Source of the DNA: Alphaproteobacteria bacterium
Lineage (GTDB): Bacteria > Pseudomonadota > Alphaproteobacteria > RF32 > CAG-239
Direction: 5' to 3'
Length of the DNA: 10,235 nucleotides
Assembly (NCBI GenBank): GCA_024408895.1
Contig: JAKSUO010000034.1
Coordinates: 1-10,235, forward strand
Under the pieces are notes generated by a model. It worked only from the letters and a program-made list of their open reading frames with translations, was not told the DNA's origin and made no database searches. Position 1 is the first letter of the stretch, and each line of letters begins with the position of its first letter. Both the position numbers and the translations under genes were made by a program. Shown one piece after another: positions 1-5,836 of this stretch.

Positions 1-525
1 AAATTACCGATTTTAACTTTTGTGGACACAGCCGGTGCGTATCCGGGTGTTGACGCAGAAGCCAGAGGACAAGCCCAAGCAATTGCCTCAACCATTGAAA
101 AATGTTTACGCGTTAAAACACCTTTAATCGCAGCCGTTATCGGCGAAGGCGGTTCGGGCGGAGCCATAGCGATTGCAACGGCTGACAAGGTTTTGATGTT
201 GGAACATTCTATTTATTCAGTTATTTCACCTGAAGGCTGCGCCTCAATTTTGTGGCGTTCCGCCGAAAAAACCAAAGAAGCAACCGAGGCCTTGCATTTA
301 ACCGCGCAAGATTTGAAAAAATTCGGCATTATTGATGAAATTATCCCGGAACCGCTCGGCGGTGCGCATAGAAATCCGCAGCAGACCATAGAAAATCTTC
401 GTCAAGCTCTTAAAGCCAATTTGCAAATTTTGATGAGCATCAATAGTGAAAAACTAAAAAAACAACGTACCGAAAAGTTTATGAAGATAGGCTCGCAATT
501 TTTGCAACCGACAGAAATAAAATAA
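1..525 (+). CDS. accA: Acetyl-CoA carboxylase carboxyltransferase subunit alpha, 3' portion
   Basis: AccA pairs with AccD to form the carboxyltransferase that moves the carboxyl group from biotin-BCCP to acetyl-CoA, giving malonyl-CoA for fatty acid synthesis in the cytoplasm. The reading frame is open from base 1, so the gene begins outside the window. About 174 C-terminal residues are present, against roughly 320 in a full protein. Family hallmarks are the segment TFVDTAGAYPGVDAEARGQ and the glycine-rich GEGGSGGAIAIA, a crotonase-fold oxyanion/CoA-binding region, followed by YSVISPEGCASILW. The in-frame GTG at 22 is an internal valine codon, not a start. The gene ends 83 bases before lexA, which has its own promoter, and I see no terminator hairpin between them. 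Identification is firm. Confidence 0.96.
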   Translation, partial: KLPILTFVDTAGAYPGVDAEARGQAQAIASTIEKCLRVKTPLIAAVIGEGGSGGAIAIATADKVLMLEHSIYSVISPEGCASILWRSAEKTKEATEALHLTAQDLKKFGIIDEIIPEPLGGAHRNPQQTIENLRQALKANLQILMSINSEKLKKQRTEKFMKIGSQFLQPTEIK

Positions 526-548
526 AACATTTCAAACCAAAATACCTA

Positions 549-583
549 TTGACTTTCCTTTAAAAAAAGAACTAAAATAGAAC
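549..583 (+). promoter_or_regulatory. lexA promoter with an overlapping alphaproteobacterial SOS (LexA) box
   Basis: A -35 element TTGACT (549-554) and a -10 element TAAAAT (573-578) are 18 bases apart. The -10 hexamer lies inside the spacer of GAAC-N7-GAAC (569-572 and 580-583). On the minus strand this reads GTTCTATTTTAGTTC, an exact match to the alphaproteobacterial LexA operator GTTC-N7-GTTC. LexA bound here would cover the -10 element, so the gene should repress itself and be induced by DNA damage. The match is seen directly; the regulation is inferred from the family. Confidence 0.88.
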
Positions 584-608
584 AAATTAAATTAAAGGAG
601 AGATTTTT

Positions 609-1262
609 GTGCTAACAGAAAAACAATATCATCTGTTGACATTTATCAACAAAGTCAACAAAGAAACCGGACAATGCCCGTCTTTTGATGAAATGAAAGA
701 AGCTGTTGGATTAAAATCCAAATCAGGTATCCATGCGCTGATTAATGCTTTAGAAGAACGAAATTTTATACGCCGTCTGAAACACAGAGCTCGTGCGCTT
801 GAAGTCATCCGATTACCTAAATTTAAGCCGCAAGCCATTTTGGAAGAAGAAAAAAAACGCGAACAGGCTTTGCAAAACAGCGTTGTTCAAATTCCGTTGT
901 ATGGTAAAATTGCCGCAGGTCTTCCGATTGAAGCGCTCGCAGATGAAACAGAAACAATTCCCGTTCCGTTTGAAATGGTGTCCCTCGGACAATATTATGC
1001 CTTAAAAATAGAAGGTGATTCTATGATAGAAGCCGGTATTTTGGATGGCGACACAGCGGTTATTCGCAAACAAAATCAAGCAGATAACGGTAAAATCGTT
1101 GTTGCTTTAATTGATAATAATGAAACAACTCTGAAAATCTTAAAAAAGAATAATGAAATTGTTCAACTTATTCCGTGCAATAAAAACTATAAAACCCAAA
1201 CAATCAACGCGGACAGGGTTAAAATACAGGGTGTTTTATCCGGAATTTTGCGCAAATATTAA
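609..1262 (+). CDS. lexA: LexA repressor (SOS response regulator, self-cleaving serine peptidase)
   Basis: LexA represses SOS genes as a dimer and inactivates itself by RecA-stimulated self-cleavage. The 217-residue protein has an N-terminal winged helix-turn-helix (about residues 1-68, with SKSGIHALINALEERNFIRR as recognition region) and a C-terminal S24 peptidase domain. The cleavage site is Ala103-Gly104 (KIAAGLP), the nucleophile is Ser138 in EGDSMIEAG, and the general base is Lys176 in TTLKILKK. The motif RRLKHRARALEV is typical of the family. The start is GTG, supported by AAAGGAGA (596-603) six bases upstream. A charged linker (about residues 78-88, EEEKKREQ) joins the domains. The SOS box in its own promoter implies autoregulation. 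All catalytic residues are present and nothing suggests loss of function. Confidence 0.97.
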   Translation: MLTEKQYHLLTFINKVNKETGQCPSFDEMKEAVGLKSKSGIHALINALEERNFIRRLKHRARALEVIRLPKFKPQAILEEEKKREQALQNSVVQIPLYGKIAAGLPIEALADETETIPVPFEMVSLGQYYALKIEGDSMIEAGILDGDTAVIRKQNQADNGKIVVALIDNNETTLKILKKNNEIVQLIPCNKNYKTQTINADRVKIQGVLSGILRKY

Positions 1263-1304
1263 GCATTAACGAAAAATAAACAACTCTGAATATATTATGC
1301 CCAC

Positions 1305-1310
1305 TATAAT
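1305..1310 (+). promoter_or_regulatory. Possible -10 element before the pilin-like gene
   Basis: A perfect TATAAT lies 25 bases before the ATG at 1336, in the 73-base gap after lexA. No convincing -35 hexamer is found 15-19 bases upstream, and the region is AT-rich, so a chance match is possible. Confidence 0.35.
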
Positions 1311-1335
1311 GTAACTTTTATGATAGGAAAAATTC

Positions 1336-2055
1336 ATGAAAGATAATGACAGAAGTATTTTGGTTTTAATTATTGCAAAGACATTTTATTTAATTGTTTC
1401 TCTTGCGTTGTTGATTTTTGGCGCATACTTTTTTTGTTTTAAATTTTTCGTGCAAAAAAACATTATTAAAACACAAGATGACATAATGATAATCACTAAA
1501 AATGTTGAAAATTACTTTATTGGCAGAAAATTTAAAAATTTTAATTCCAATTTTATGTTATACAGCAATTTGTTGCCTTTTGATTTGGGAACTAATAATC
1601 CAACAGAAGTCAGCACCAAAATTAAAAATCGCTTCGGTGGCGAAATGAAATTTATTGAATCTGTCGCAACCATAGATGAACAAATGCTTTATTTCGGGTT
1701 ATATAAGAATAAGGAAAAATATAAAAGAATTTATCCGGGCGTCAGTGCTTACGTTATCCTTATGACCAAACTCAAAAAGCGTGATTGCACTATTTTATCC
1801 ATGATTGATTGGCGTCGTTTCATTCCGTTTTATATGGGATTAGAGGTAAGCATTCGCACACCGCAACATCCGCATAATGGCTATTTTAATTTAAAGAATT
1901 TTATTTTAATTGAAAACATACAGCAAAAATATCAAACTAAAGATTTAGGCATTACCTCGCGCACACCTTTATCTAAGCAAATAGCCCAAACTGCTTGCAA
2001 CTGCAGAGAAAGAAATTGCACATTCGCCCTTAAATTCTTGCATAATACCAATTAA
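1336..2055 (+). CDS. Membrane-anchored protein with a pilin-like outer domain, function unknown
   Basis: I do not recognise this 239-residue protein by name. It has one N-terminal membrane segment (about residues 8-33) after a short charged start (MKDNDRS), and the rest is probably outside the membrane. The outer part resembles type IV pilin heads: an FGGEM turn (100-104), TKLKKRDCTILSMIDW (144-159), and a cysteine-rich end IAQTACNCRERNCTFALKF (216-234; Cys221, 223, 228). The pilin at the right edge of the window has a matching layout: DPWG, a NCVDFLSYHW stretch, and an IAKAC...YCYF...F end. The N-terminus has RS before a hydrophobic stretch, like RSMIEML, but lacks the preceding glycine and the Glu at position 5, so normal prepilin processing is doubtful. 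AGGAAA at 1325-1330 serves as ribosome binding site. It may be a minor or unprocessed pilin-like component; this is inference. Confidence 0.8.
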   Translation: MKDNDRSILVLIIAKTFYLIVSLALLIFGAYFFCFKFFVQKNIIKTQDDIMIITKNVENYFIGRKFKNFNSNFMLYSNLLPFDLGTNNPTEVSTKIKNRFGGEMKFIESVATIDEQMLYFGLYKNKEKYKRIYPGVSAYVILMTKLKKRDCTILSMIDWRRFIPFYMGLEVSIRTPQHPHNGYFNLKNFILIENIQQKYQTKDLGITSRTPLSKQIAQTACNCRERNCTFALKFLHNTN

Positions 2056-2066
2056 CTGAGAAAGTT

Positions 2067-2633
2067 TCAAAATTCATAAATATAATAGGTTTCATAATCC
2101 GAACCGAAAGAAACTTTTTTTGTCGGCTTTATTCCTTGTATTGGGAAACGATTGGCATAAGCAATTGCACTAGGTTTAATCTCTGCAATACATTTTTTTG
2201 AAAGTTTTTCCATGGTACTTGTTAGTAAAAACAAAAATATCATATCTGCGTTTGATATATCCGATTCAAAAAAATTTTCTTTTTTAAACCGCAAATTTTT
2301 CAACTTTCTTGCCCGCCAACAACTAACAACATAAGGAATAAAACCATATTCTATACCAATAAATATATGTTCGGGAAACTTTTTAGCCAACGGCAGAAGC
2401 AAAGACCCCCAACCGCTGCCCAAATCCATAACAACCAAACCTTTTTTTTCAGCCAAATATGAAGCCGCATCTTCCATCATGGATTTTTTAACTTTGCCGC
2501 AAGACGGTACCGGTGGTGATGAGTGCATAAATCCGCAACTTACCGTAAAATAAATAAAAACAACGCTGACTGCCAAAATTGCAATAACAATAAAAAACAG
2601 CAATAAAAGCAAAATAAAATATACAATATCCAT
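2067..2633 (-). CDS. Membrane-anchored class I SAM-dependent methyltransferase-like protein
   Basis: From the ATG at 2633 this is a 188-residue protein. It opens with a long hydrophobic segment (about residues 3-32, MDIVYFILLLLLFFIVIAIL), then a short linker with two cysteines and prolines (33-45), then a Rossmann-like domain. Motif I is VVMDLGSGWGSLLLPLA (67-83), with acidic Glu95 in FIGIEYG at the end of strand 2 and NADMIFLFLL (128-137) as the likely motif IV strand. This is the SAM-binding pattern of class I methyltransferases. The domain is short, lacks an obvious substrate-recognition part, and its substrate cannot be told. An in-frame ATG at 2687 would add 18 residues, but the internal ATG has a ribosome binding site (AAAGGAAA, 2642-2649, minus strand) and starts directly before the membrane helix. 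The gene converges with the pilin-like gene, 11 bases apart, and diverges from the prepilin peptidase gene. Confidence 0.82.
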   Translation of the reverse strand: MDIVYFILLLLLFFIVIAILAVSVVFIYFTVSCGFMHSSPPVPSCGKVKKSMMEDAASYLAEKKGLVVMDLGSGWGSLLLPLAKKFPEHIFIGIEYGFIPYVVSCWRARKLKNLRFKKENFFESDISNADMIFLFLLTSTMEKLSKKCIAEIKPSAIAYANRFPIQGIKPTKKVSFGSDYETYYIYEF

Positions 2634-2824
2634 TTTACAAATTTCCTTTTTTATATTTTGCTGAAAAATTATATATCTGAATTTCATTTAAAAAAGGTAA
2701 ATCACAACACCTCAAACACCTTAATTGCTTCTCTCAAGAATAAGTTCTGCCTTTATTTAATTATCACGAGGCATTTTATATCATTAACTTACCGCGAATT
2801 AATAAAATATTATTGTTTTACAAT

Positions 2825-2830
2825 TATAAT
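2825..2830 (+). promoter_or_regulatory. Possible -10 element before the prepilin peptidase gene
   Basis: A perfect TATAAT ends 23 bases before the ATG at 2854, in the divergent gap between the methyltransferase-like gene and the prepilin peptidase gene. No clear -35 hexamer is seen, so this is only suggestive. Confidence 0.35.
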
Positions 2831-2853
2831 ACGCCCCAACAAGGAGAATAGCC

Positions 2854-3564
2854 ATGATGTATTTGATATGCGGTTTTTTATTCGGTTGTCTGATTCCTTA
2901 TTTAGCCAGACGAATTAACAAATTATTGCCGGCCACCACCGGATATATTTTGCTGAAAATCTTTGTGCCGACGCATTATATGCCGTGGCAAAAGCTTAAA
3001 GAAAATCAAAAATACATGTATTTACTTACGCGCTATTTTATGCGTAGTATCGGCTGGGGAATTTTCACCGCAGCAATAACTTTTTTGTTTGCGCAAGTTT
3101 TTGATGTTATATTCATTAAATATTACATCGCATTTTTATGGATTCTTCTCTTGTTGGTAGAAGTTGATAAAAGAGCCATGCTTTTACCTGATATTTTGAC
3201 ATTACCGTTGCTGATATTGGGCTTTTCTTATGCTTCACAAAACGGCACTTGGTTGGTACCGGAAGTTGATTTTGTCAGCATCACCGAAAACAGTGTACTT
3301 GGCGCAACATTTGGTTATGTTATGCCGATTATTGCCAGTATGTTTATTGTTTGGAAACACCCGGAAGCTTTTGGCGGCGGTGATATTAAGCTCTTATGCG
3401 CCATAGGTGCTTGGTTAGGATTTGAGATTATATCTTATATTTTATTGCTTTCCTGCATTATTTTTGGTTTTAGTTGCCTGATTAACCACCGCCGTGTCGG
3501 CCCGTTTGGTCCGGCTATTGTTTATGCAACCATTATTGCGGCACTGTTTTTCTTTGGAATTTGA
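2854..3564 (+). CDS. Type IV prepilin peptidase (A24 family aspartic peptidase), PilD-like
   Basis: Enzymes of this family sit in the inner membrane and cut the leader from type IV pilins and type II secretion pseudopilins; many also N-methylate the new N-terminus. The 236-residue protein is largely hydrophobic with about seven possible membrane segments. The two catalytic aspartates are Asp105 in LVEVDKRAMLLPD and Asp177 in FGGGDIKLLCAIGAWLG. A late PFGPAI motif (217-222) is also typical. The N-terminal part (GCLIPYLARRINKLLP) aligns with the usual GSFLNVVIYRLP start, but the paired CxxC motifs of the N-terminal methyltransferase domain are missing, so it may lack methylation activity. AAGGAG (2841-2846) stands seven bases before the first of two adjacent ATGs. 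The canonical pilin at 9577-10235 is a plausible substrate. The stop codon lies inside the left copy of the 21-bp repeat. Confidence 0.92.
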   Translation: MMYLICGFLFGCLIPYLARRINKLLPATTGYILLKIFVPTHYMPWQKLKENQKYMYLLTRYFMRSIGWGIFTAAITFLFAQVFDVIFIKYYIAFLWILLLLVEVDKRAMLLPDILTLPLLILGFSYASQNGTWLVPEVDFVSITENSVLGATFGYVMPIIASMFIVWKHPEAFGGGDIKLLCAIGAWLGFEIISYILLLSCIIFGFSCLINHRRVGPFGPAIVYATIIAALFFFGI

Positions 3565-3581
3565 AAAAATTTTCCTGCCCT
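3561..3581 (+). repeat. 21-bp direct repeat, left copy
   Basis: This stretch (TTGAAAAAATTTTCC, then TGCCCT) is identical over 21 bases to 5811-5831. The left copy overlaps the stop codon of the prepilin peptidase gene. The two copies are 2250 bp apart and bracket the glycosyltransferase gene and structured RNA. I see no third copy in the window. Confidence 0.9.
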
Positions 3582-3593
3582 GTTTATGCATAT

Positions 3594-3623
3594 GGCAATA
3601 CACGAAGTCAAAAATGTATTGCC
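3594..3623. terminator. Hairpin between convergent genes, possible terminator
   Basis: A perfect 9-bp stem GGCAATACA / TGTATTGCC (3594-3602 and 3615-3623) with a 12-base loop sits in the gap between the prepilin peptidase gene (plus) and the glycosyltransferase gene (minus). No clean T-run follows on either strand, so a bidirectional termination role is inferred from position only. It also lies just inside the left 21-bp repeat and could mark an element end. Confidence 0.5.
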
Positions 3624-3631
3624 GATTTATT

Positions 3632-5515
3632 CTATCTCATTTCTAAGCGTTTCTTGCGAATTTCCCAAAAAGGCAACCCGAACAAATAATATTTGACAAA
3701 TGACAGACCCTCTATTTTGCGAACGCGCCACAATGGTAATCCAAAAATTTTCCATACCGTATTTCCTCCACGCTGCTTGCAAGTAAAAACCGGAATGTAT
3801 TTGAGAAATCTATATGAAACAAACTGTTTTTTCGTTTTGGATTCAAACTTTGCGCCAACAATTTTTTTAGCTTCAAAAGCGCACACGGTTTTATCCAACT
3901 TATCAAATATTTCGGGATATTCACGCAAAACATTTTGCAATTGTATGTCATTTTTTCCGCCAATTACATTTAAGCGCCATAGTGCATCATCTTGTGTTCC
4001 TTCCACAAAATTAAGCTTTGTATTATTATCTTCAACAATTTTAATCTTTGTATTATTTTTGACAGCCATTGCCCAAAACCAAATATCATCGGCTTGCGGG
4101 CAAAGACGCATAAATTTTTCCTCATTAAGAACCTCTTCATCTAAGCAATGCGGCGGATACAAAACTCCCCCGACTCCGGTGAAAAAATAGTTATACGACA
4201 TATTATCCTTAATTTTGACAGATTTTTGCCACTCATTATACGGAGCTATTTTACCTTGATTATATTGTATAACATGACCGCGATGACAATGAATTGCATC
4301 GGGATTTTCAACATACGATAACAATAATTTTTCAAGCCAATCTTTGGCATATAAAACATCATCGTCAGCTGTAACGATAATTGCTTCCGGATATTTTTGT
4401 AACGCTGGAACAAGCTTTTTAAATGATTTTATATCGTGATACCACCTTATTGTCAGTCCGATTTTGGTTAATGCAAGTAATTCTTGTGATAAATCACTTT
4501 CTTTATTAGCAAATTGTTCTTCGGCAAGCCATAAAATTATCTTATCTGCATGCACATTCTGCGTTATTAAAGAATAAATTGTCTGATGTACGGTATTAAT
4601 GCGTGCCGGATATGATGTTAGAGAAAGAACTATTTGTTGATGAATATTGCAAACAGGCAAACAATTCAAGTGTTTGCTTATACGATGGTAAAAGAGCTTA
4701 GTGTATGGTGATTGTTGAAAATAATTATTCCAAAGCTTTTCATACTCGGCATCGTAACATTTCCACGGTTTGAACTTTGAGCAATAATGAATAATCAAAC
4801 TATTTTCAAAAATTTCATTTTGCGCAACATTGTAATACGAACAGATTTCATCAGTCGTAAATTTATCAATCAATGTGACTAGAAAATTATTTCGCAGACT
4901 AATATAATGGACGTTTTCTTCAAAACAAACGTTTAGTGCATCTTGGTCCATAAAATAATTCAAACCGTTTTTACGATACAATATTAATTTATTTTCCATA
5001 TTATCCTGTCGCATTTTTTTCAAATTAAGTAGCATAACGCCCGAATTAAAATATCCGTTGTGTGTAACTCCCAATTTTTTGCACATATTCGGTTTATATA
5101 ATTTCATAGGAGCCATATCTTTAACAACGGCTGCATATTTTCCGTCAAGAGCGGTTTCGTATAATTCCGACAAATCGCCCTGTACAATGATATCTCCATC
5201 TAAATACAGAATTTTATCTATGGCTTCAAAAATACTGGATAATCTAAATTTTGTAATTGCAATCGGAGTAACGTGCAAATTTTTCATTTTTAAATCGGAA
5301 TAATTATTTTCTATTTCAATAAAATTGATTTTAAAATTACGTTCAGATAGGTGTTTTATGTTTTCAATATGAAATGTTTGTAAATTTGAATACAAAATAT
5401 ATATATTGTATGCGGACTTTGGTAATTTATTTGTACGCATTGATAACAAAGCAATATATGTAGGCATAGCAAAATTATCATCTGTAATAAAAGCAATCTT
5501 TATATTCTTTTTCAT
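3632..5515 (-). CDS. Two-domain glycosyltransferase: GT8-like N-terminus, second DDD-type transferase domain at C-terminus
   Basis: The protein has 627 residues from the ATG at 5515. Residues about 3-270 form a GT8-like domain (the galactosyl/glucosyltransferase family of LPS and surface glycan synthesis): KILYLDGDIIVQGDL with the metal-binding DGD at 106-108, GYFNSGVMLLNL (154-164), FMDQDALN (188-195) and IIHYCSKFKPWK (241-252). Residues about 293-535 form a second transferase-like domain: VLSLTSYPARI, SFKKLVPAL, VTADDDVLYAKDWLEKL with Asp384-386, and QADDIWFW (474-481). The C-terminus carries two copies of a short motif, IFGLPLWRVRK (590-600) and LFGLPFWEIRK (611-621). A TTG at 5545 would add 10 residues, but the ATG at 5515 has GGAG eight bases upstream. 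The role is probably transfer of two sugars to a surface glycan; donors and acceptors cannot be told. The gene follows a structured RNA with a terminator 29 bases upstream. Confidence 0.9.
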   Translation of the reverse strand: MKKNIKIAFITDDNFAMPTYIALLSMRTNKLPKSAYNIYILYSNLQTFHIENIKHLSERNFKINFIEIENNYSDLKMKNLHVTPIAITKFRLSSIFEAIDKILYLDGDIIVQGDLSELYETALDGKYAAVVKDMAPMKLYKPNMCKKLGVTHNGYFNSGVMLLNLKKMRQDNMENKLILYRKNGLNYFMDQDALNVCFEENVHYISLRNNFLVTLIDKFTTDEICSYYNVAQNEIFENSLIIHYCSKFKPWKCYDAEYEKLWNNYFQQSPYTKLFYHRISKHLNCLPVCNIHQQIVLSLTSYPARINTVHQTIYSLITQNVHADKIILWLAEEQFANKESDLSQELLALTKIGLTIRWYHDIKSFKKLVPALQKYPEAIIVTADDDVLYAKDWLEKLLLSYVENPDAIHCHRGHVIQYNQGKIAPYNEWQKSVKIKDNMSYNYFFTGVGGVLYPPHCLDEEVLNEEKFMRLCPQADDIWFWAMAVKNNTKIKIVEDNNTKLNFVEGTQDDALWRLNVIGGKNDIQLQNVLREYPEIFDKLDKTVCAFEAKKIVGAKFESKTKKQFVSYRFLKYIPVFTCKQRGGNTVWKIFGLPLWRVRKIEGLSFVKYYLFGLPFWEIRKKRLEMR

Positions 5516-5543
5516 AACATCGTCTCCGCTTAAACTTTTAAAC

Positions 5544-5568
5544 AAAAAAACCCGCTGTTAAAAGCGGG
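5544..5568 (-). terminator. Intrinsic terminator of the structured RNA
   Basis: Read on the minus strand: CCCGCT, loop TTTAAC, AGCGGG, then seven Ts (5550-5544). The 6-bp GC-rich stem followed at once by a U-run is a classic intrinsic terminator, and it fixes the RNA's strand as minus. It ends 28 bases before the glycosyltransferase ATG, so it would block or attenuate that gene when transcription comes from the RNA promoter. Confidence 0.85.
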
Positions 5569-5753
5569 CGGATGTTCGAAAACCGTCAATTACAGATAAA
5601 ACCGGCTCGGCCTATTCGGCTAATAGCCTTATTGAGCCGACATCCGCCCCTCTTGAGCAGAAGCCGGCATATAAATTTTAAGTCGCTTATGCACACTAGC
5701 GACTACCTGTAATTAAAGGGTTTTCGACGCCCCTGACACAACTTTAGTGTCAC
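5544..5753 (-). ncRNA. Structured RNA of about 200 nt, family unknown (small RNA or leader of the glycosyltransferase gene)
   Basis: No protein explains this stretch, yet it is dense with exact complementarity. In minus-strand terms a 5' hairpin pairs 5752-5747 with 5739-5734 (TGACAC/GTGTCA). A long closing stem joins 5732-5728 with 5570-5566 (GGGCG/CGCCC), 5727-5719 with 5584-5576 (TCGAAAACC/GGTTTTCGA), and 5714-5707 with 5595-5588 (AATTACAG/CTGTAATT). Inside are a 6-bp hairpin (5704-5699/5686-5681, AGTCGC/GCGACT) and a branched stem (5639-5634/5608-5603, CGGCTC/GAGCCG) with an inner hairpin. A 9-bp match, GGGCGGATG (5649-5641) with CATCCGCCC (5574-5566), competes with both the closing stem and the terminator. 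It has a promoter and a terminator. I could not match it to tmRNA, SRP RNA, RNase P RNA or a riboswitch I know; 6S RNA is possible but the branched fold argues against it. Ends are approximate. Confidence 0.72.
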
Positions 5754-5757
5754 AAAT

Positions 5758-5786
5758 ATGCTATATTGATACATAAAATAAGTCAA
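5758..5786 (-). promoter_or_regulatory. Promoter of the structured RNA
   Basis: On the minus strand TTGACT (5786-5781) is a good -35. The -10 is TAGCAT (5763-5758) with a 17-base spacer, or TATAGC (5765-5760) with a 15-base spacer. Transcription would start near 5752, right at the first hairpin of the RNA, which supports the assignment. Confidence 0.6.
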
Positions 5787-5809
5787 GATTTTTTTGTAAT
5801 TAAAAAATG

Positions 5810-5836
5810 ATTGAAAAAATTTTCCTGCCCTTATTG
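5810..5836 (+). promoter_or_regulatory. Likely heat-shock (sigma-32 type) promoter of groESL
   Basis: ATTG (5810-5813), 16 bases, then CTTATTG (5830-5836) closely follows the alphaproteobacterial sigma-32 pattern CTTG-N16/17-CYTATNT known from groESL promoters such as in Caulobacter; one base differs in each half. The position about 70 bases before groES fits. A TTGACA at 5834-5839 could be a housekeeping -35 but has no good -10. No CIRCE (HrcA) inverted repeat is present. Confidence 0.6.
5811..5831 (+). repeat. 21-bp direct repeat, right copy
   Basis: This is identical to 3561-3581. Here it lies in the intergenic region before groES, and its bases also form part of the proposed heat-shock promoter. 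As the left copy includes the end of a coding sequence, the pair looks like a duplication created when the intervening 2.2 kb was inserted, or a recombination site pair. Confidence 0.88.

Noticed and set aside
2658..2918. An 86-codon plus-strand open frame overlapping the prepilin peptidase start
   Set aside because: It overlaps both the divergent methyltransferase start region and the well-supported peptidase gene, has no ribosome binding site and no protein-like pattern.
3693..4190. A 165-codon plus-strand open frame antisense to the glycosyltransferase
   Set aside because: The opposite strand encodes clear glycosyltransferase motifs over the same bases, so this is a shadow.
5544..5753. 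tmRNA, including the two-piece alphaproteobacterial form
   Set aside because: There is no tag reading frame, no CCA-ending acceptor stem and no normal T-arm. The TTCGA in the closing stem is part of a simple helix.
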